Assembly (NCBI GenBank): GCA_021812785.1
Contig: JAKAMR010000049.1
Span: 1 to 20,612 of the forward strand
Direction: 5' to 3'
DNA: 20,612 bases
DNA from: Nitrospirota bacterium
Lineage (GTDB): Bacteria > Nitrospirota > Thermodesulfovibrionia > Thermodesulfovibrionales > JdFR-88
Below the pieces are notes generated by a model. The model worked only from the letters and a program-made list of their open reading frames with translations. It did not search any database and was not told the DNA's origin. This document shows positions 7,237 through 13,700 of the stretch, one piece after another. A program made the position numbers and the translations under genes. Numbering within the stretch: position 1 is the first letter of the stretch; every line of letters begins with the position of its first letter.

Positions 7237-9978
7237 ATGGCAATAGCTGCTAAAACTAAACAGGTCTCAAAAGCAAAAACATCTAAGAAGGCTGCCGGAG
7301 GGGTTGCCGGAGGCAGGCAGAGGGGGCAAAAGTGGGTCTACTTCTTCGGCATGGGCAAGGCCGACGGCAAGGGCGGCATGAAAGACCTGCTGGGCGGCAA
7401 AGGCGCCGGGCTTGCCGAGATGAGCAGGCTTGGGCTGCCGGTGCCGGCGGGTTTTTCGATCACGACCGAGGCATGCAACGCCTATTTCAATAACGGAAAG
7501 CGCTATCCCGCGGGGATGTGGGAGCAGGTGCTTGAGAACATGAAGAAAGTGGAGAAGGCGATGGGGATGAAGTTCGGGGACGCCTCCAATCCCCTTCTTG
7601 TCTCAGTCCGCTCCGGCGCGAAATTCTCAATGCCTGGCATGATGGACACCGTCCTTAACCTGGGCCTCAACCAGCAGACGCTCCAGGGCATGATAAGGAA
7701 GACCGGCAACGAGCGCTTCGCTTATGACGCATACAGGCGGTTCATAGGCATGTTCGGCTCAATCGTCATGGGCATAAGCAAAAAGAAGTTCGAGGACGCC
7801 CTTGATGCCATGAAAAAGGCAAGGGGCCATAAGGAAGACACCGGGCTTACCGCGGAGGACCTGAAAGAGCTGGTCGGGACCTTCAAATCCATTTACCGGA
7901 AAGAGACCGGTTCGGACTTTCCGGAAGACCCTAACAAGCAGCTTGAAATGGCCATCAACGCCGTCTTTGGCTCCTGGTTCGGAGACAGGGCGGTCAAATA
8001 CAGGAAGCTCAATGACATACCGGACAACCTCGGGACGGCCTGCAACGTGCAGACCATGGTCTTTGGGAACATGGGAGACAACTCCGGCACGGGCGTGGGC
8101 TTCACCCGCGACCCATCCACCGGAGAGAAGCGCTTCTTTGCCGAGTGCCTGATAAACGCCCAGGGTGAGGACGTGGTTGCTGGCATTCGCACGCCGATGC
8201 ACATAGACGAGCTTAAGAGAAGGCTGCCAAAGGCCTACAAGACACTGGACACCATTTACAAGAAGCTGGAGAAGCACTACAGGGACATGCTGGACCTGGA
8301 GTTCACTGTTCAGGAAGGCCAGCTTTACATGCTCCAGACCAGGGTAGGCAAGAGGACCGCGAAGGCTGCGCTGAAAATAGCCATTGACCTGGTGAAGGAG
8401 AAGCAGATAGACAGGAAGACCGCCCTCTTGAGGCTGGACCCGCAGCAGCTCGATCAGCTCCTGCACCCGATGATAGACCCTAAGGCAAAGATAAACAGCC
8501 TTACGAAAGGGCTTCCCGCATCGCCGGGGGCGGCCGTTGGCAAGGTGGTATTCACCGCGGAGGACGCCGAGAGCTGGGCTGAGAACGGGGAAAAGGTCAT
8601 ACTCGTGAGGCCCGAGACCTCTCCCGAGGACATTGGGGGCATGCATGCCGCGCAGGGGATACTTACCGCCAGGGGCGGAATGACCTCCCACGCCGCCGTT
8701 GTGGCAAGAGGCATGGGGAAGTGCTGCGTTGCCGGAGCGGGCTCCGTCTATATAGACGAGGAGAAAAAGATATTCACCGTAAACAACACGACGGTAAAGG
8801 AAGGGGATTTCATCACGCTTAACGGCTCCACCGGCGAGGTAATGCTTGGAGAGGCCCCGCTCGTTCAGCCTGAGCTCACCAAGGACTTTGCCACCATAAT
8901 GAAGTGGGCGGACGAGACCAGGAAGATAGGCGTATGGGCAAATGCGGACACTCCGAAGGATGCCGCCACGGCCATGGGTTTTGGCGCGGAGGGCATTGGC
9001 CTTTGCAGAACGGAGCATATGTTCTTCGAGCCTGAAAGGATAAAGGCTGTCAGGGAAATGATCCTGGCGGACGACAAGGAAGGCAGGCAGAAGGCGCTGG
9101 CCAAGCTCCTGCCCATGCAGAAAGGCGATTTCACCGGCATATTCAAGGAGATGAAGGGCCTGCCGGTGACGGTGAGGCTTCTTGACCCCCCGCTGCACGA
9201 GTTCCTTCCGCACACGGATGACGAGCTTCGGGAGCTCTCGTCCGAGATGGGCGTTCCGTTTGAAAAGCTCAAGGCCAGGAACAAGGCGCTTCACGAGTTC
9301 AACCCGATGCTTGGGCACCGCGGGTGCCGCCTTGGCATTACCTACCCGGAGATATACGAGATGCAGGTGAGGGCCATCATGGAGGCCGCCTGTGAGCTGA
9401 AGAAAAACAAGGTGAAGGTATCGCCGGAGATCATGATCCCGCTTGTGGGGCACGTGAACGAGCTCAAGAACATGCGGGAAATGGCCGTCCGTGTGGCAGA
9501 TGAGGTGCAGAAAGAGCGCAAGGTAAAGGTGGAATATTCGGTAGGCACGATGATAGAGGTCGCAAGGGCCGCCATCACCGCCGACGAAATAGCCACCCAG
9601 GCGGACTTCTTCTCTTTCGGCACCAACGACCTCACACAGACCACTTTCGGCCTCTCCAGGGACGATGCCGGCAGGTTCCTGCCAGTCTATGTTGAAAAAG
9701 GCATACTTGAGGACGACCCTTTCATAACCCTGGACCAGGGGGGCGTGGGCAAGCTCATGCAGCTTGCGGTCGAAAAGGGAAGAAAGACGAAAAAGGGCAT
9801 GAAGATGGGCATCTGCGGAGAGCACGGCGGCGAGCCCAAGTCCGTTGAGTTTTGCCACAGGATCGGGCTCAATTACGTGAGCTGTTCGCCCTACAGGGTG
9901 CCGATAGCCAAACTCGCCGCTGCGCAGGCCGCGGCAAAGGGCAAGACAGGATCGGACCTCTCAAAATCCACGGTTTAA
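7237..9978 (+). CDS. ppdK: Pyruvate, phosphate dikinase
   Basis: Interconverts pyruvate, ATP and phosphate with phosphoenolpyruvate, AMP and pyrophosphate; used for gluconeogenic PEP synthesis or PPi-dependent glycolysis. It has 913 residues in the normal order: N-terminal ATP-grasp nucleotide-binding domain (GGKGAGLAEMSRLGLPVPAGF near 53-73), central phosphohistidine domain (GGMTSHAAVVARG with catalytic H485 and neighbouring T483, the usual regulatory threonine position), and C-terminal TIM-barrel PEP/pyruvate domain (GICGEHGGEP with C860, then SVEFCHRIGLNYVSCSPYRVPIAKLAAAQA). The first 30 residues form a K/A/G-rich extension not typical of the family. The start has a strong GGAGGGAG site. 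Its own promoter candidate and a strong terminator (10001-10036) mark it as a single-gene unit. No PPDK regulatory protein gene is nearby. Confidence 0.97.
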   Translation: MAIAAKTKQVSKAKTSKKAAGGVAGGRQRGQKWVYFFGMGKADGKGGMKDLLGGKGAGLAEMSRLGLPVPAGFSITTEACNAYFNNGKRYPAGMWEQVLENMKKVEKAMGMKFGDASNPLLVSVRSGAKFSMPGMMDTVLNLGLNQQTLQGMIRKTGNERFAYDAYRRFIGMFGSIVMGISKKKFEDALDAMKKARGHKEDTGLTAEDLKELVGTFKSIYRKETGSDFPEDPNKQLEMAINAVFGSWFGDRAVKYRKLNDIPDNLGTACNVQTMVFGNMGDNSGTGVGFTRDPSTGEKRFFAECLINAQGEDVVAGIRTPMHIDELKRRLPKAYKTLDTIYKKLEKHYRDMLDLEFTVQEGQLYMLQTRVGKRTAKAALKIAIDLVKEKQIDRKTALLRLDPQQLDQLLHPMIDPKAKINSLTKGLPASPGAAVGKVVFTAEDAESWAENGEKVILVRPETSPEDIGGMHAAQGILTARGGMTSHAAVVARGMGKCCVAGAGSVYIDEEKKIFTVNNTTVKEGDFITLNGSTGEVMLGEAPLVQPELTKDFATIMKWADETRKIGVWANADTPKDAATAMGFGAEGIGLCRTEHMFFEPERIKAVREMILADDKEGRQKALAKLLPMQKGDFTGIFKEMKGLPVTVRLLDPPLHEFLPHTDDELRELSSEMGVPFEKLKARNKALHEFNPMLGHRGCRLGITYPEIYEMQVRAIMEAACELKKNKVKVSPEIMIPLVGHVNELKNMREMAVRVADEVQKERKVKVEYSVGTMIEVARAAITADEIATQADFFSFGTNDLTQTTFGLSRDDAGRFLPVYVEKGILEDDPFITLDQGGVGKLMQLAVEKGRKTKKGMKMGICGEHGGEPKSVEFCHRIGLNYVSCSPYRVPIAKLAAAQAAAKGKTGSDLSKSTV

Positions 9979-10000
9979 GATAATTTTTAAAATGCGATAG

Positions 10001-10036
10001 AGAGGGCGGTTTTATCAAAACCGCCCTCTTTGTTTT
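10001..10036 (+). terminator. Intrinsic terminator of ppdK
   Basis: AGAGGGCGGTTTT (10001-10013) and AAAACCGCCCTCT (10017-10029) form a perfect 13-bp stem with a three-base loop, followed by TTGTTTT. It begins 23 bases after the ppdK stop. Confidence 0.92.
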
Positions 10037-10168
10037 GGCCACCTGAAACAAAAAAATAGTATATTCAGATCGTGTGTGGGCGGACGGCTTCGCTCAGCTG
10101 GGGCCCGTCTCACCTTATATCGATGCAAAAATGCATGCCAGGCAAACTGCCGTACATGGCCTGCCGCT

Positions 10169-10197
10169 TGCACGCCCACAAGATTCCCGGAAGAACC
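10169..10197 (+). repeat. 29-bp dispersed motif, copy 2
   Basis: TGCACGCC, five variable bases, then GATTCCCGGAAGAACC, matching 1142-1170 at 26 of 29 positions. It lies 74 bases before the GGDEF-like gene. The DNA between the ppdK terminator and this motif (10037-10168) holds small inverted repeats, such as ATGCA-AAAA-TGCAT near 10122-10135, and no gene. Confidence 0.6.
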
Positions 10198-10271
10198 AAA
10201 AAGCAAAACAAAAACTTCAAATTATAACTTCAAGTTGACACTTCGGGACGGATTTTGTTTTCCTAAGAGGG

Positions 10272-10850
10272 ATGGGGCTGCCCGAAGTAAATAAATACAT
10301 CAGGGAACTGCACAGGAAACAGAGCGATCCTGTAAACTGGCCGGACTACCTTACCGGGTTGCCCGGCAAGAGCGCGATACTGCACGAGCTGGACAGGACG
10401 TATCCAAGGCTTGGCCGGTATGCTATCGCTTACGTCAGGATCACCAACATTTATCCTTATCTCATCAAATATGGCTACTCGCATCACGCGGACCTCATTG
10501 AATGGTCTGCGGCCATCCTCAAGACCACCGCTCAGGGGCTGGATGAAGGGTCCTTCGTGGGCACCATAGGCACGCATGATTACATAGTCATCTCAAAACA
10601 GCCGGTCATGGATGAGATACTCAAAAGCTCACAGGAACTGTTTGCCAAAAAGGCCCGGGCGTGCTACAGCGCGGAGGACCGCAAAAAAGGCGTCATCCTT
10701 TCGTTTGAGACCGGCGGCAAGACCGTGCGCGTTGGCCTGATGAAGCTCATATACGCGACCACAGGCGGAAAGCCCAGCCTGCCCAAGATCGACATCCTGC
10801 CTTATCTGTCCGGCCTCTGCTCCAAGCTGGAAAATCAGTCCCAGGCATAA
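10272..10850 (+). CDS. Stand-alone degenerate GGDEF-domain protein
   Basis: A 192-residue protein made almost entirely of one GGDEF-like fold with no sensor or membrane part. DYLTGLPGKSAILHELD (25-41) matches the DxLTGLPNR start of GGDEF domains; YAIAYVRITNIYPYLIKYGYSHHADLI (50-76) matches the LLxxDIDxFKxINDxYGHxxGDxxL stretch; IGTHDYIVI (99-107) replaces the GGDEF signature. The metal-binding carboxylates of the DxD segment are R/T here and the signature is GTHDY, so diguanylate cyclase activity is not expected. It might bind c-di-GMP or another nucleotide, or act as a protein-interaction module; that is inference. ATG 10272 is the only start after an in-frame stop at 10236; GAGGG lies directly against it, so the ribosome-binding site is poorly spaced. 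An HNH gene follows 49 bases later. Confidence 0.75.
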   Translation: MGLPEVNKYIRELHRKQSDPVNWPDYLTGLPGKSAILHELDRTYPRLGRYAIAYVRITNIYPYLIKYGYSHHADLIEWSAAILKTTAQGLDEGSFVGTIGTHDYIVISKQPVMDEILKSSQELFAKKARACYSAEDRKKGVILSFETGGKTVRVGLMKLIYATTGGKPSLPKIDILPYLSGLCSKLENQSQA

Positions 10851-10899
10851 CAAAGGCCATGCCCGCCTGCATTGGGTGCGTTCTCTGTTAAAATAAAAC

Positions 10900-11202
10900 A
10901 TGGATTTTTTTGTGCCCCAGGCAACACCCGAAGAGATAAAGAGAGAAAGACAGAAGGCGCGCGAGCTCAGGCAGTCCGGATGGTGGAAGAGGAAAAGGGG
11001 CGAAGGCCTGTGCCATTTCTGCGGAAAGAAGTTCCCGCCCTCCGAGCTCACCATGGAGCATGTCGTGCCGCTGGTGCGGGGGGGCAAGTCGGTCAAAGGG
11101 AACATAGTTGCCGCCTGCAAGGAGTGCAACTCCGCCAAGAAAGCGCTCGTTCCGGTGGAGTGGGAGGAATATCTGAAAAGACTGTCGGACGGCCTTGACT
11201 GA
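10900..11202 (+). CDS. Small HNH endonuclease-domain protein
   Basis: 100 residues with a helical, charged N-terminus (about 10-35) and a compact HNH/beta-beta-alpha-metal fold: zinc cysteines C38/C41 (CHFCGKKF) and C73/C76 (CKECN), catalytic-type MEHVVPLVRGG with H54, N68 in GNIVAACKECN, and N77. This is the McrA-like HNH type found in stand-alone bacterial nucleases of unknown substrate as well as in mobile or defence proteins. No partner gene indicating restriction or toxin function is adjacent. The start lacks a clear ribosome-binding site, and TAAAAT at 10889-10894 sits just upstream. It may be co-transcribed with the GGDEF-like gene (gap 49 bases, same strand). The fold is a confident call; the role is unknown. 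Confidence 0.85.
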   Translation: MDFFVPQATPEEIKRERQKARELRQSGWWKRKRGEGLCHFCGKKFPPSELTMEHVVPLVRGGKSVKGNIVAACKECNSAKKALVPVEWEEYLKRLSDGLD

Positions 11203-11261
11203 AAAGGCCAATGCTTCGAGTAGCCCCCCAGAAAAATCGCAATGCTGCATTCATTTGAGTC

Positions 11262-11359
11262 GTCATTCCGGCTTGACTTATTCTGTTTGCAAATTAAAAC
11301 GGGCGGAATCTTTCCTGCCGTAAAAGGCGAGGAAGGATTCCCGTCGCTGCGGGAATGAA
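11262..11359 (-). repeat. Palindromic repeat element, copy B (inverted)
   Basis: Read on the minus strand, it begins CATTCCCG-CAGCGA-CGGGAAT (a perfect hairpin), continues through AAGATTCCGCCCGTTTTAA and ends CCGGAATGAC, matching copies A and C in order and spacing. The plus-strand left end is GTCATTCC; the other end is decayed (GGAATGAA). Length is about 98 bp, the same as copy A. Confidence 0.75.
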
Positions 11360-11450
11360 GGCAAAAAATTCCTGAACCAAATGTAAAGAAGCGTTAGACG
11401 TACTGCACTAGTTAGTGTGGTGTTTCAAAAGTTTTTAGCATTGATTTGTT

Positions 11451-11565
11451 GTCATCCCCGCAAGCGGAGCGCGCCGGCAATCAATCTTTTAAGGAAGATT
11501 CCGCCCGTTTTTATCCGCAATCATAATTTTTATCCGCAATCATAATAAATCTGGCCGGAAATGAC
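11451..11565 (+). repeat. Palindromic repeat element, copy C
   Basis: Starts GTCATCCCCGCAAGCGGAGC and ends CCGGAAATGAC, so both ends differ by a base or so from copy A. The GATTCCGCCCGTTTTTA core is at 11497-11513. It is 115 bp instead of 99 because of an internal 19-bp tandem duplication. Copies B and C form a head-to-head inverted pair. Confidence 0.75.
11508..11545. repeat. Exact 19-bp tandem duplication inside copy C
   Basis: TTTTTATCCGCAATCATAA occurs at 11508-11526 and again immediately at 11527-11545 with no differences. Without it, copy C would be 96 bp, close to copies A and B. Confidence 0.9.
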
Positions 11566-11596
11566 AGACTTATGACGTTATTTCTGAAACGCCATC

Positions 11597-12322
11597 CTAG
11601 AGGGTCCTGAGGACGATCTCCCTGGGCAGCATCTTTAAAAGCTCATCCACCGCCTGTTTCACGGCCTCTTCCTCCATGCTCTCAAACGTGACCAGAACCT
11701 TGTAATCCCTCTCGCCGATCTTCGGGTACGAGCCTATCTCAACCGCCGGGAACCTCTTTGCAACGGCATCGAGCGTGTCGGCTATCAGACATTCCTCGCC
11801 GTTAATGTAAACGCGGCTGGTAAAATAGGGCTTGTCCCTGAAGCGCTCCTTGAGCGCGGCGAACTTTTTTCTCAGGAACTCCGGGATACCCGGAAATACG
11901 TACACGTTCTCCAGCCGCATGGGCGGAAAATTTATGCCGTTCAGCTCTATGAGCTCGCCGCCTTCGGGCAGCTCCGCCATCCTCATGACCACGGATGAGG
12001 GCACCCCGCAGCGCTTTTCGATCATATCCTTGAGCTTTTCATCCACGACAAGCTTCCGTCCGAAGGCCCTGGCTATGCCCTGCATTGTGACGTCGTCATG
12101 CGTGGGGCCGATGCCCCCGGAGGTGAAGACGTAATCGTACCGTTTTGCGCAGGAAGCAACCGTGCTGGCTATCTCATCCACATCGTCCTGTATCACCATG
12201 ACGAGCGAGAGCTTCACCCCAAGCTGCCTGAGCTCGGAGGCCAGGAAATGGGAGTTTTCGTCTCTGACCTTCCCGGAAAGTATCTCGTTTCCGATTATAA
12301 TGACCGCCGCAGTCCTTGGCAA
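11597..12322 (-). CDS. CinA N-terminal / MoaB-like molybdopterin-binding domain protein
   Basis: 241 residues of the COG1058 type: a MoaB/Mog-like domain with IIIGNEILSGKVRDENSHFLASELRQLG near the start and SGGIGPTHDDVT (68-79), the conserved ligand-binding loop. This domain forms the N-terminal half of CinA; in some family members it has ADP-ribose/NAD-derived pyrophosphatase activity. The C-terminal amidohydrolase domain of full CinA is absent, so the function is less certain and it should not be called full CinA. The first codon is TTG (12320-12322), supported by GGGGGGAG about eight bases upstream. It is transcribed divergently from the epimerase gene and ends at the repeat-rich gap. Confidence 0.85.
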   Translation of the reverse strand: MPRTAAVIIIGNEILSGKVRDENSHFLASELRQLGVKLSLVMVIQDDVDEIASTVASCAKRYDYVFTSGGIGPTHDDVTMQGIARAFGRKLVVDEKLKDMIEKRCGVPSSVVMRMAELPEGGELIELNGINFPPMRLENVYVFPGIPEFLRKKFAALKERFRDKPYFTSRVYINGEECLIADTLDAVAKRFPAVEIGSYPKIGERDYKVLVTFESMEEEAVKQAVDELLKMLPREIVLRTL

Positions 12323-12365
12323 AATAAGATCTCCCCCCGCTCTTTCGACTATGTGTTCGTAACAT

Positions 12366-12393
12366 TTTATACGGTTTTACCGGCATCCCGCAA
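12366..12393 (-). promoter_or_regulatory. Candidate promoter of the CinA-N-like gene
   Basis: On the minus strand, TTGCGG (12388-12393), a 16-base spacer and TATAAA (12366-12371), about 44 bases before the TTG start. The -10 is good and the -35 is only half-matched. Confidence 0.35.
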
Positions 12394-12457
12394 GCGCGCT
12401 TTTTAACGGCATTCGGACGCGGGGCCCGGTCAGCCGGTGCACGGCAGCCAAAGACAG

Positions 12458-12466
12458 TGATATAAT
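12458..12466 (+). promoter_or_regulatory. Extended -10 promoter of the epimerase gene
   Basis: TGATATAAT is an exact TG-N-TATAAT extended -10 element, 58 bases before the preferred epimerase start. No good -35 is present, which extended -10 promoters tolerate. Confidence 0.5.
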
Positions 12467-12523
12467 CAACAACTGTCTTGAATTTCAAAAAAACAAAAAA
12501 ATAATTTGAAGGAGCGCACAATT

Positions 12524-13501
12524 TTGGAGATCGGGTCGGTTCTGGTTACGGGAGCATGCGGGTTCATAGGCTGGAGGACCGCCGTGGAGCTTTCCGCCAG
12601 GGGCTACCAGGTGACAGGCGTTGACAACATGAATGACTACTATGACGTGAGGCTCAAGGAATACAGGCTCCGCGATCTGGAGGGCCTGCCTGGTTTCACG
12701 TTCCATCGCCTGGACATAGAGGAAAGGGAGGCGCTCGGGCGCCTCTTTGAAAAAGGGCGTTTCGATGCTGTCATAAACCTTGCCGCCCGCGCAGGCGTAA
12801 GGTACAGCCTGGAAGACCCTTACGTCTACATGAGCACCAACGCCATGGGCACCCTGAACCTGCTTGAGGCTGGCAGGAAAAACGGCCTGAAGAAATTCGT
12901 CCTTGCCTCCACTTCTTCTCTTTATGCGGGCCAGAAGATGCCTTTTGTGGAAGACCTCCCCGTAAACACGCCAATCTCTCCATATGCCGCCACAAAAAAG
13001 GCAGCTGAGGCGATGTCATACACTTACCACTACCTGTATTCGCTGGACGTCACCGTTTTGAGGTATTTCACCGTTTACGGCCCCGCCGGAAGGCCGGACA
13101 TGAGCCCCTTCCGTTTCATAAAATGGACTGACGAAGAAAAGCCTCTCCGGATATTCGGGGACGGCTCGCAAAGCAGGGATTTTACCTACGTGGACGACAT
13201 TGCGCGGGGCACCGTGGCGGCCATGGAGGCCGGAACCGGCTACGAGATAATAAACCTTGGCAACAACACGCCCATGAAGCTTAGCTACATGATCGAGCTT
13301 ATCGAAAAATACCTGGGTAAAAAAAGCACAAGGGAGTTCAGCCCTTTCCACAAGGCGGACATGCAGGCCACCTGGGCCGGCATAGAGAAGGCAGAAAAGC
13401 TCCTGGGCTGGAAACCCGTGACCTCCCTGGAAGATGGGATGGAAAAAACTGTCCGCTGGCACATGGAAAACAGGTCCTGGCTGAGCTCCATCAAAGTTTA
13501 A
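12524..13501 (+). CDS. NAD-dependent sugar-nucleotide epimerase, UDP-glucuronate 4-epimerase-like
   Basis: Short-chain dehydrogenase-type epimerase of 325 residues. It has the NAD-binding GACGFIG (10-16), the STSSLYA segment (129-135), catalytic Y154-x3-K158 (YAATKKA), then LRYFTVYGPAGRPDMSPFRF and DGSQSRDFTYVDDIARG. The VDNMNDYYDVRLKEYRL and GRPDMSPF segments are those of UDP-glucuronate 4-epimerases, which make UDP-galacturonate for surface polysaccharides; UDP-glucose 4-epimerase is the main alternative. Two TTG starts are possible: TTG 12524 is preferred because AAGGAG (12509-12514) sits nine bases before it, whereas TTG 12506 would contain that site within the coding region. No glycosyltransferase or polysaccharide gene is adjacent. 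Confidence 0.88.
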   Translation: MEIGSVLVTGACGFIGWRTAVELSARGYQVTGVDNMNDYYDVRLKEYRLRDLEGLPGFTFHRLDIEEREALGRLFEKGRFDAVINLAARAGVRYSLEDPYVYMSTNAMGTLNLLEAGRKNGLKKFVLASTSSLYAGQKMPFVEDLPVNTPISPYAATKKAAEAMSYTYHYLYSLDVTVLRYFTVYGPAGRPDMSPFRFIKWTDEEKPLRIFGDGSQSRDFTYVDDIARGTVAAMEAGTGYEIINLGNNTPMKLSYMIELIEKYLGKKSTREFSPFHKADMQATWAGIEKAEKLLGWKPVTSLEDGMEKTVRWHMENRSWLSSIKV

Positions 13502-13610
13502 AAAAGAAAAAAGCCAAAATTCAAATCCGCCAACAGCCTCTCAAAGCTCCCTTTATCAAATCCGGGCTTGCCCATTCTTTGGCCGCTCAGGAAAAAAGAA
13601 AAGTGATACA

Positions 13611-13624
13611 CTTCTTATAAGAAG
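13611..13624. promoter_or_regulatory. 14-bp perfect palindrome upstream of yihY-like gene
   Basis: CTTCTTATAAGAAG is self-complementary and lies 76 bases before the preferred ATG. The symmetry suits a dimeric regulator operator, and TTATAA within it could serve as a -10. There is no supporting second copy in the window. Confidence 0.3.
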
Positions 13625-13700
13625 AGTGCCGTCAATCCAAGAAACAAGAAGCGGAAAAACCCAAAAAAACCTCTTTTTTCGAACCTCAAAAAAACGGAAG

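Larger units (their letters stand above)
11203..11596. other. 394-bp intergenic region with repeat elements, no gene
   Basis: This gap between the HNH gene and the convergent CinA-N-like gene contains two copies of the palindromic repeat (11262-11359 inverted and 11451-11565 direct), separated by 91 bases with only a small CACTA-GT-TAGTG hairpin. No open frame in it shows protein-like composition, and no clear intrinsic terminator was found for either flanking gene; the repeat hairpins may serve that role. Confidence 0.7.

Noticed and set aside
7759..9858. Very long open frame (699 codons) on the minus strand
   Set aside because: It lies wholly opposite ppdK, whose plus-strand identity is certain. 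Its product is rich in H, L, G and V without recognisable motifs, as expected from an antisense shadow of a codon-biased gene.
10235..10240. Perfect TTGACA before the GGDEF-like gene
   Set aside because: No acceptable -10 at 16-18 bases, and the start codon would fall almost at the transcription start.
11360..11450. Spacer between repeat copies B and C as a possible gene or small RNA
   Set aside because: Only a five-base-pair hairpin and no promoter or terminator signals; nothing supports a transcript.
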